Below, piece by piece: positions 53,848 through 62,400 of a DNA stretch of 64,000 bases. The stretch is from positions 1 through 64,000 of the forward strand of contig JBBATK010000002.1 of assembly GCA_040398805.1 (NCBI GenBank), given 5' to 3'. The stretch's first letter is position 1. Each line of letters opens with the position of its first letter. The position numbers were made by a program, and so were the translations under genes. This stretch comes from JBBATK01 sp040398805. GTDB taxonomy: Bacteria > Bacteroidota > Ignavibacteria > Kapaibacteriales > NICIL-2. The notes under the pieces are model-generated. The model did not search any database and was not told the DNA's origin. It saw only the letters and a list, made by a program, of their open reading frames with translations.

Positions 53848-55116
53848 TCAGTAGTGGAACACGTCGCGGACTTCACGAGCCAAGTGTTCGCGATGATCGG
53901 GATGCGCGATACTCACCATAAGTTCCGCCCGCTCGCGAAGGTTTCTGCCATAGAGGTTGACGGATCCGTATTCCGTGACCACGTAGTGCACATGGGCGCG
54001 CGTGGTGACGACGCCTGCGCCGGGCTTGAGCTTGCACACGATACGACTCTCTCCGGTACGCGTCGTCGACGGCAGAGCGATGATCGGTTTACCGTCCTCG
54101 CACAACGCCGCACCGCGGATGAAATCCATCTGTCCGCCTACTCCCGAGTAGATGCGGGAACCCAACGAATCGGCGCATACCTGTCCGGTGACATCCACTT
54201 CGAGCGCACTATTGATGGCGGTGACGCGAGGATTCTGTTCGATGACCCGCGTGCTGTTCACATAGGCGATATCGAGAAGCAGGACGCCGGGATTATCATC
54301 GATGAAATCATACAGTCGCCGGGAACCCATGACGAAGCCTGCGACGGTCTTGTAGGGATGCTTCCTCTTCAAGCTGTTGTTGACCACCCCCCGCTCCACC
54401 AAGTCCACCACCCCATCGGAGAACATCTCCGTGTGGATGCCGAGATTCTTGTGATGTAACAGTTGTTCCAAGACGGCATTGGGAATGGAACCGATGCCCA
54501 TCTGCAACGTGGCGCCGTCGGGGACGAGTTCGGCGACATGGTGGCCAACGGCGCGCTCGATCTCGTTCGGTTCGGAATACTCGGCCGTGAGGATCGGGGC
54601 GTTCGATTGCGTGACGGCATGGAACCGCGACACATGGATGTTGCCATCGCCCAATGACCGTGGCATGTTGGGGTTGATCTGTGCGATCACATATCGCGCG
54701 GTCTGCACGGCGGCGATGGTGGCATCCACCGATACGCCCAGGGAGCAGTATCCATGCGCATCGGGAGGCGTCACCTGGACCAGGGCCACGTCGATAGGCA
54801 GCACTCGGCGACGGAACAGCAGGGGGACTTCGGAAAGGAACACCGGAATGTAGTCGGCACGACCGTCACGTATCGCTTCGCGCATGTTCGGTCCGGTGAA
54901 CAGCACATGCACCTTGAAACTCTTGGAGAATTCCTGACGCGCATACGGAGCTTCCCCTTCCGTGTGCAGATGCACGATATCGACATCGCGCAGTTCGTCA
55001 GCGCGGCGCGTCATGGCCTCGATGAGTTCCTGTGGTGCGGCGGCAACGGAGTGAATGAAGACGCGATGACGCGATTCGATGCATGTGACCGCTTCGTCCG
55101 GAGTGACGATGTTCAT
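53848..55116 (-). CDS. Acetyl-CoA hydrolase/CoA-transferase family (4-hydroxybutyrate CoA-transferase-like)
   Basis: A 422-residue family I CoA-transferase that moves CoA between acyl-CoA and a carboxylate, commonly acetate and 4-hydroxybutyrate or succinate. Seen: GIGSIPNAVLEQL, the catalytic Glu230 in LGIHTEMFSDG, SGVGGQMDFIRGA and the C-terminal VVTEYGSVNLYGRNLRERA, all conserved. The substrate cannot be decided from sequence; hydrolysis is also possible. AGGAGG precedes the ATG at 55116. The M16 peptidase gene lies 45 bases upstream on the same strand. Confidence 0.9.
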   Translation of the reverse strand: MNIVTPDEAVTCIESRHRVFIHSVAAAPQELIEAMTRRADELRDVDIVHLHTEGEAPYARQEFSKSFKVHVLFTGPNMREAIRDGRADYIPVFLSEVPLLFRRRVLPIDVALVQVTPPDAHGYCSLGVSVDATIAAVQTARYVIAQINPNMPRSLGDGNIHVSRFHAVTQSNAPILTAEYSEPNEIERAVGHHVAELVPDGATLQMGIGSIPNAVLEQLLHHKNLGIHTEMFSDGVVDLVERGVVNNSLKRKHPYKTVAGFVMGSRRLYDFIDDNPGVLLLDIAYVNSTRVIEQNPRVTAINSALEVDVTGQVCADSLGSRIYSGVGGQMDFIRGAALCEDGKPIIALPSTTRTGESRIVCKLKPGAGVVTTRAHVHYVVTEYGSVNLYGRNLRERAELMVSIAHPDHREHLAREVRDVFHY

Positions 55117-55161
55117 GGCTATCCTCCTGCTCTCGGGTGTAATGGAATCCTTCCGACCTGC

Positions 55162-58089
55162 CTAGTAGCCGAAGATCTCTTCCGTCGTGAGCTCCTGCAC
55201 GGGACCATACTGCGAGAGGGCCTTCATGTCCATCTTGCTCTTGGATCCGATCACCATGAGGGCGAACTTCTTCGAGCCTACTTTCTCGTCGCGGATGCGC
55301 TGCAGATCCGCAAGGGTCATCGCAGGCACCGCCGCATAGATGTCTTCCCGGACATCGCGTTGCAGGCCCAGTCGGCGGAGATTGTCGTACTGTTGAAGCA
55401 ACGAGAATCGCGTATACCGCTCGGCTTCGATCTTCTCGCTTATGCTTTGCTTGGCGTTGGCGAACGACGCTTCGTTCGTCGGTATATGACTGAGCACATC
55501 GTGCATGGCCACCAAGGCTTCCGGCAGCTTGTCGGCTTGCGTTCCGATGTATGCGCTATACACATAGGGGTCGCCTTTACGACGCGGAGCACCGAAGCCC
55601 GCTTCGACACTGTAGGCAAGGGCTTTGGACTCACGGATCGTTTGAAACACCACTCCGGAGAGTCCACCATTGTACTCGTTGTACATCCGTGCGAACGCCG
55701 ACGTCGGCACGGAATACTCTTCATCCAGCTTGATCCGCATCATCACCTCCGCCTGGACCATGTCGAAGTCCACGAAGAACACCTTGCCTGCCGAATGGTC
55801 CTGCCATTGGTACGGCTCGGGTTCGGCCAGGGTACGTCCCGGCTGGGAGCCGGCATGGACCGTGTTGAGAAGATCCCGCACCTTTTCCGGCGGGCGTGTT
55901 CCGTAGTAATACACGGAGTGCTTCAACGAGGGCAGCGATGTGATGACCTCGAGCAGGTCGCTCGCCTTGATCGCACGCAGCTCCGCTTCGTTAAGGATGT
56001 TCGTGAAGGGGTTGCGCTTGCCGTAGGTGACGTAGTTCATCATCGCCTGCTGAAGGATGACGGCCTTGTTCTTCTTCACGTTCGTGCGCTGCTTGAGTAT
56101 GCCGTCCACGAGCAGTTTCAACGCGGCGGTATCGGCAACGGGATTGCGGAAACGCTCTTCCACCAGCTTCAGCGCCGGCTCCAGGAACTCCTCGATACCG
56201 CTGAGCTCCAGAGTCATGGCATCGGATGACGCGGAGACGCGGATGGTGCATCCGAGCTCGTACAGGGCTTTGCGCAGATCTTCGGCCGCGTAGGTTCCCG
56301 CGCCGATGAAATCCATGTACTGCAGAGCCGTGGAGAACCGGCGATCATGCTTGGTACCGAAGTCCCACACGAAATTCATGGTATACAACGTGTTCTCCAT
56401 GTTCTTCACGCAAAGCACCTCCGTGCCGTTCTTCAACGTCGCGCGTTGGATGTCCTTGTCGAAGTCGCTGAACCGCGGAGAGATCTTCTCCACGGGAATG
56501 GCAAGGAGTTTCTCCGAGAACGACGACTTCGCATCGCGGTTCACAGGAACCGGCGTGATGGGCGGCTTGGTGACTTTCGTCGTGTTCGTGTTTTCTCCGG
56601 ACCTCTTGTACACCGCTACGTAGTTGTTCGCATAACTCCTCTTCGCGAATTCCACGATCTGCTGCTTCGTGATACGTCGCAGGTCATCGACGAACGAGAT
56701 CGTTTCCCGCCACTCCAACCCATGGATGTAGTTCTGCGAGATGAGCGAAGCGCGGTTCGTATTGGACTCCATCTGCTTCATCTGCGCGATGGCAAGATCG
56801 TTGATCACCGCACGCATGGTGGCTTCCGTGAAGTTCCCTTTCTTCAGCTCTTCGATCTGTTCGAGAAGAAGCGATGCCACTTCCTCCAGCTTCTGACCTT
56901 TACGCGGCGAACCCGAGAAGCGATGCAGGGAGTAGTCTTTCATGATCATGGGACTGCAGCCGGGATTCAGCACGCGCTGCTTCTGCGCCAATTGAAGATC
57001 GATGATACCTGCGGAGTTGTTGGAGAGCAACATATCGCACATGGTGAGAAGCTTGATATCGGGATGAGCGGCGCCGGGAAAACGGAATGCCAGAGTGACG
57101 CTCTCCGCGGATGGTCCGACGACGTCCCGGATCACGGGAGCGGTGATCGCTTCCTCCGTGGCAACGGCGAACGGCGTCACCGGCTTCGGCGTGAACGTCC
57201 GGAACGCAGCATCGATGCGGGCTACAGCCGCATCCGGATCCACGTCGCCCGCCAGCACGATAGCCATATTATTCGGCACGTAATACGTGGAGTAATACTC
57301 GCGGATCTTCCGCATCGACGGATTCTTCAAGTGTTCAATGGTACCGATGGTCGTCTGTGTTCCGTATTGATGACGTTGGAAGACCGTGGCGAGCAGCTCT
57401 TCGAACACGCGGCGTCCGTCGTTATCCAGTCCCCTGTTCTTCTCCTCGTACACCGCTTCAAGTTCCGTATGGAAGAGTCGCAGCACGGGATTCCGGAATC
57501 GCTCCGCTTCCAGCTGTATCCAACGCTCCAGCTGGTTACGCGGTATGTTATTCTCATACACGGTCTCCTCGACACTCGTATGGGCATTGGTGCCGCGCGC
57601 ACCGCACCGTTGCACCATCCGGTCGTATTCACCGGGTATGGCGTACGAGGCGGCAAGACCCGACAGGGAGTCGATGCGATGATAGATCTGGGAGCGCTTA
57701 TCGGGATCCTGGGTAGCGCGATAGGTTTCGAATAACTGCTCGATCTCCTCGAGAAGCACCTTTTCCTTGGCGTAGTCCTGCGTTCCATACCTGTCCGTGC
57801 CTTTGAACAGCATGTGCTCCAGATAGTGCGCAAGACCCGTGGCATCGGCAGGGTCGTTCTTGCTTCCGGCGCGCACACACACCAAGGTCTGGATACGCGG
57901 CTCATCCTTCTGCACGCTGGTATAGACGGTCAGTCCGTTCGCCAACACGTACTTGCGCACCCCGAGGGGATCGCCGTTGACCGTTTCATACGTGTAGCCG
58001 TTCGACGTCTTTTTTTCGACGGTGTATTGTGCATGCGCGGAAGGAAACGACATAAGAGCAAGAGTGAGGTACGTGAGAAAGTGCTTCAT
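55162..58089 (-). CDS. Secreted M16-family (insulinase-like) zinc peptidase
   Basis: A 975-residue peptidase with a signal peptide (LTYLTLALMSFPSAHAQ) and two M16 halves. The active half holds the inverted zinc motif HYLEH (His88, Glu91, His92) in GLAHYLEHMLFKGT, and the downstream third-ligand region EETVYENNIP...EAVYEEKNRGLDND. The second half, starting near residue 510 (FDKDIQRATLKNGTEVLC), lacks the zinc motif, as is usual. It works outside the cytoplasm, likely degrading oligopeptides. No Shine-Dalgarno is visible. The layout matches the ~930-residue Bacteroidota M16 proteins. Confidence 0.92.
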   Translation of the reverse strand: MKHFLTYLTLALMSFPSAHAQYTVEKKTSNGYTYETVNGDPLGVRKYVLANGLTVYTSVQKDEPRIQTLVCVRAGSKNDPADATGLAHYLEHMLFKGTDRYGTQDYAKEKVLLEEIEQLFETYRATQDPDKRSQIYHRIDSLSGLAASYAIPGEYDRMVQRCGARGTNAHTSVEETVYENNIPRNQLERWIQLEAERFRNPVLRLFHTELEAVYEEKNRGLDNDGRRVFEELLATVFQRHQYGTQTTIGTIEHLKNPSMRKIREYYSTYYVPNNMAIVLAGDVDPDAAVARIDAAFRTFTPKPVTPFAVATEEAITAPVIRDVVGPSAESVTLAFRFPGAAHPDIKLLTMCDMLLSNNSAGIIDLQLAQKQRVLNPGCSPMIMKDYSLHRFSGSPRKGQKLEEVASLLLEQIEELKKGNFTEATMRAVINDLAIAQMKQMESNTNRASLISQNYIHGLEWRETISFVDDLRRITKQQIVEFAKRSYANNYVAVYKRSGENTNTTKVTKPPITPVPVNRDAKSSFSEKLLAIPVEKISPRFSDFDKDIQRATLKNGTEVLCVKNMENTLYTMNFVWDFGTKHDRRFSTALQYMDFIGAGTYAAEDLRKALYELGCTIRVSASSDAMTLELSGIEEFLEPALKLVEERFRNPVADTAALKLLVDGILKQRTNVKKNKAVILQQAMMNYVTYGKRNPFTNILNEAELRAIKASDLLEVITSLPSLKHSVYYYGTRPPEKVRDLLNTVHAGSQPGRTLAEPEPYQWQDHSAGKVFFVDFDMVQAEVMMRIKLDEEYSVPTSAFARMYNEYNGGLSGVVFQTIRESKALAYSVEAGFGAPRRKGDPYVYSAYIGTQADKLPEALVAMHDVLSHIPTNEASFANAKQSISEKIEAERYTRFSLLQQYDNLRRLGLQRDVREDIYAAVPAMTLADLQRIRDEKVGSKKFALMVIGSKSKMDMKALSQYGPVQELTTEEIFGY

Positions 58090-58247
58090 GGGGGTTGCTG
58101 CGGATCATTGGTACATCGTGGACATGGAGCGCAATATGCGGACAAAACACGGGGAGGAAAAGCAGCGCTTCGACGAGGTCCTCGGCACAGGCACAAAGCC
58201 GATGCCCGTCCCGTGTTATCTTCGCGCATCCTACTGGATATCCCGTC

Positions 58248-59321
58248 ATGCCTCAACATCTTTTCACTCCAGGCCCCGCTCCCCTGCCCGTGGCCGTCAC
58301 CGCGCGCTTGCGGGAGGAGCCCGTGTATCATCGCGGACCTGAAGCGGATGCGTTGTTCGCCTCGGTCCATCAACGGCTCCAGACCGTTTTCCATACCGAA
58401 CAGCCGGTGCTCGTCCTCTCCTGTTCAGGAACGGGCGGTGTGGAAGCCGCCATGCTCAACACGTTGGGTGCGAACGACCGCGTCCTGGTGTTCAACAACG
58501 GACGTTTCGCGAAGCGTTGGGTGACGATGCTCCGCTCCCTGCAGATACCATGTGTGGACATACCCGTACCACTCGGCGAGCCCGTCACACCCGCTATCAT
58601 CAGGGAAGCGTTGGCAGCCCATTCGGATTGCACAGCTGTGTGGCTGGTCCACAGCGAGACATCCACCGGCACAACGTCCGATATCCGCGCCGCGGTCGCG
58701 ACCCTCCGTTCGATGAGTGATGCTCTCGTGTGTGTCGACGCGATATCGTCGCTCGGTGTTCATGAGCTTCGCATGGATGAGTGGGGTATGGATGTCGTCG
58801 TCGCTTCCTCGCAAAAGGGTCTTATGGCTCCTGCCGGACTCGCCCTCGTGGCACTCAGTGGCCGTGCATGGCAACGCTCTGCGGCGTTGGAGACCAAGCG
58901 AACCACGTATTTCGACCTGGAGATCGCCCGTTCAGCACATGAGCGCAACAGGACGCCGTGGACACCCGCTATGCTCCTGGTCATGGCTCTCGATACATCA
59001 TTGGGAATGCTGATCGGTGAAGGATTGGCGTCGGTTTGGCAACGTCACGCCGATTATTCCTTATCGCTTCGAACGTCGCTCACCGCCGCGGGTTTCGACA
59101 TTTATTCCACCGCTCCGTCGCACGCCGTGACAGCGGTGCGGATTCCCCGCCATGTGCCGGATATCGTGGACCGGCTCAAGCACGATTTCGGTGTCACCGT
59201 GGCTCGTGGCCAGGATGGTCTCGCTGAATCCATCTTCCGCATAGGGCACATCGGTCCGTATACGACAGAGGATATCGCCTTCGTTGCGGACGCATGCAGG
59301 GACATCTTCGCCCGTTCCTGA
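58248..59321 (+). CDS. Class V aminotransferase (serine/alanine-glyoxylate type)
   Basis: A 357-residue PLP enzyme. It begins MPQHLFTPGPAPLPV, the family's [FL]-[TS]-P-G-P start, then LSCSGTGGVEAAMLN, HSETSTGT, VDAISSLGVHEL and the PLP lysine Lys190 in SSQKGLMAPAGL. Related enzymes transaminate alanine or serine with glyoxylate, pyruvate or hydroxypyruvate; archaeal/bacterial phosphoserine aminotransferase-like members are close. The 51 open codons upstream of the ATG at 58248 are rejected. TATCTTCG, one base from TAnnTTTG, lies about 30 bases upstream. Confidence 0.88.
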   Translation: MPQHLFTPGPAPLPVAVTARLREEPVYHRGPEADALFASVHQRLQTVFHTEQPVLVLSCSGTGGVEAAMLNTLGANDRVLVFNNGRFAKRWVTMLRSLQIPCVDIPVPLGEPVTPAIIREALAAHSDCTAVWLVHSETSTGTTSDIRAAVATLRSMSDALVCVDAISSLGVHELRMDEWGMDVVVASSQKGLMAPAGLALVALSGRAWQRSAALETKRTTYFDLEIARSAHERNRTPWTPAMLLVMALDTSLGMLIGEGLASVWQRHADYSLSLRTSLTAAGFDIYSTAPSHAVTAVRIPRHVPDIVDRLKHDFGVTVARGQDGLAESIFRIGHIGPYTTEDIAFVADACRDIFARS

Positions 59322-59444
59322 GGTGTTTTACGCAGTCGGGCGTTGCGTACCGAGAACGACCTTCCGGCGGTGCTTCCTTGATTGTTTGTGGAGGTCTCAT
59401 GTTGGACGTCACCTCGACTCCTACCTTTCGTTGATATAAAAAAA

Positions 59445-59476
59445 AAACGGCTCCCTTTCGAGGAGCCGTTTCTTTT
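59445..59476. terminator. Bidirectional intrinsic terminator
   Basis: AAACGGCTCC (59445-59454), loop of seven, GGAGCCGTTT (59462-59471), T-run on the plus side and A-run before the stem on the left. It serves the aminotransferase gene and, on the minus strand, the large cargo ending at 59497. Confidence 0.9.
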
Positions 59477-59496
59477 TCCCGTCTGCTTCGCGGTGA

Positions 59497-62400
59497 TTAC
59501 TTCACAATCTGGAGAGGTTGTGAGGTGATGGAACCGTTTTGCTTGACAACGACGGTGTACGAGCCGCTTGCGAACGTATCGGTATTCAGCTTGAACTGCT
59601 GCGTACCGCTGAGGTCTGCTTGAGCGATGGTTGCAACGGTGCGACCGTTCACATCGACGAGCGTCACTTCCGTCATGCCATTACCGGCAAGTTCTACGGT
59701 GACGCTGGTAGTCGTGGAAGCCGGGTTCGGAGCAACGGTCAAGGTCGACGGTGTCGACTCTGCTGCTACGAGGACTTCTTGTGAATAGCGGCTTGTTCCG
59801 TCAAGGTCTACCATCTTGAGGCGGTATGACCAAGCCGAAGCCGTGCTGACATTCGCGTCGACGACCATGTAGTCCTTCGCAGTCGTACTGGTACCTTGAG
59901 CTGCAACGGTGCGGACGGAGGAGAATGAACCCTGACCGGCCATTGTTACCGCGGCGCGCTCGACATCGAAGTGCGAGGAGTTCTTCTCGCTTGCCGTTTC
60001 CCATGCCACGCGGACATCGCTGCCCGTGCGTTGTGCATCGAAGGTGACAAGTTCCACCGGTACGACGACACCTTGTGAACGCTCGATGAACTCGATGATA
60101 GCGCGCATGATACGCTCGCTACCTTGGTTCACCGACGTACGAGGCAAGTGACGCCAGTCGGTTCCGAGGAACACGACGTTGTAGTTAAGTGCATTGGTGG
60201 CGATACCCATGATGCTATCGGTGACACCTGCGTCGCGTGTTACGTACGAGTACGCCGTACGGGCAAGGCCATTGGTCTGATTGTCCGAGAAGATTCTCAT
60301 CATGCTCGGCATCGGATTCATCGGGTCGTTGACGTTCGTTGTTTTCGCGATCACTTCGCGGATACCTTGAGCCAGTGTGATACCGAGAACCTGTTGGTTG
60401 TCGTATCCGGCTGCTCGAGGCGTACGATCCGAAGGAGCGGCGCCCTTGAGTGCACCCGTGTTTGCATTGGTGGCACGGAGGATATAACGAACGAATTGCT
60501 CATCGTTCGTTGCATCAAGTCCGATGTGCTTTCCAAGAATCTCCTGCGACGCAAGAACGAAGTTCTTCTTATCCGACGCTACACCGTTCGCAAGGAACAT
60601 GCGAACATCCGTGCGCTGTTGACGTGTGAAACGAGCTGTATCCTCGACCCAGAACAACGAGCGATAGGTGGTGTAGTTGACAGCACGAGGTTCCCAGCCG
60701 TTACGGTCGAACACGTCGTACGAGGTGCTGCTAAGACCGAGGTAGCTAAGTGCCTTGAAGAGCGAGTCGGTATTCAGTCGACCCACGATATCGTTCCACG
60801 GTGTCGTCGATTCATTCGGATCGCTTGTGACGTTCACGACACTGTTCAGCATGCGTACCGGCGACCGCATCAGATAGAAGCGGACCGGCTTGGAGGTGTT
60901 GTTGTTCGCAGTGTTCTCGTCGATCGGCGTGAAGACGTTGATCGTATACACCGGCGTGACGTTGCGTGACATTGCAGCGAAGGGAGCCGGAGCTGTCTGG
61001 CCCATATCACTGTAGGTCATCGGAGCGAAATTGAAATCGAAGTTGATATCGATGCTTTCACCGGAAGCGATGGTGACAACCTTGCTGTTCGATGCGACAA
61101 CCGCATTGTTCTGATCACGGATTTCCGCTTGAATGGTGATACCGGCTTGGCCACCGGATCCGTTGTTGCGCATACGTGCCGTCACATTGACCGGGGCTTT
61201 TGTCATGACATACTCAGCATCGGCGAAGTTACCTGCGCCTGCGCGATATGCAACGGGATTGATTATCTCGATGGCTTCGACGTCGTTGACGTACAAACGT
61301 CCGATGAACTCGTCAGCACCGATGGTATATCGTGCACCGTTCAGACCGCGAGGATTACCGTCGAGATCGACGATGTTCGCACCAAGGCGCTCACCGCGAC
61401 GATCCAGGACGGAACCGATCGGAATGGGGTTGGTGTTGATACGCATGCGCGACGGTGTCGACGTGTTGGCGAAGTGATCGTTGACGAAGTTGCCGACGAC
61501 ACTGTTGATATCCTGAGCCGTCCAGCCTTTCCACTGACCCAAGGTCAGGTAGTCGGTGTGGGTACCAAGAACCAGGATTGCGTTCGTGTTATCCGTTTCG
61601 ATATACCGGACAACCGCTGCTTGAGGAGCGAAGAATGCATTACGATTCGATGTAAGACCGCCGCTGACTGCCGGAAGAAGTCCCGGTACGCCCGCAGACG
61701 ATTTCGGCGAGATACCTTGGTACAACAGCGCTGCGAATACGTTACCGGCAGCCGTGTTGACAGTGCTTGCGGAGCCGTGTACGGAGATGGCGTTGTTGAC
61801 CATCACGGTATTGATTGCCTGCTGAACTCCTACACCGACAACACTCAGGCCATTGCTGACATTATCGCCTTTGATCATGACGGTGTTGTTGACGATGGAG
61901 TCACCACGAGAGTTGTACGATGCGACTTGCGGCGTGATCAACTTCGTGAGTCCGGTCGCGGTCAACGAACGGGTTGTGAGCAGGTGGATACCGGCTGCAA
62001 TGGCGTTCTGTGACGTGCGAGCGATTTCGTATACCATGTTGCCACTGATATACGCCGCTTCGTTGGCGTTGGGGAACGATACCGTACCACCGGTCGGGTT
62101 GACGAATGAGTTCATCGTCTGCTCGACGTAGATACCTTGAGACGCTACATCGGAAGCGATGTTCGAAATCTCGTTACGTGAAATCGTCGGCTTGATGCTG
62201 TTGTAGCACTGCTGGCCGGGTCGAGCTTCACCACCAACCATGATGCCTGCAGCCTGACCGCCGACACCTGTAGAACCGATACCGACATTGAGGATGCGGT
62301 TATCCGTGATCTGCTCGTTTTCGCCATAACCGGTGTAAACGCCGGCACGGCGGACGCTGCTGATGACGTTTCCTCTGATGACCGTGTTCTTGTTATAATA

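Noticed and set aside
56347..57735. 462-codon plus-strand frame opposite the M16 peptidase
   Set aside because: Antisense to a clearly recognised gene, no domain, no ribosome site.
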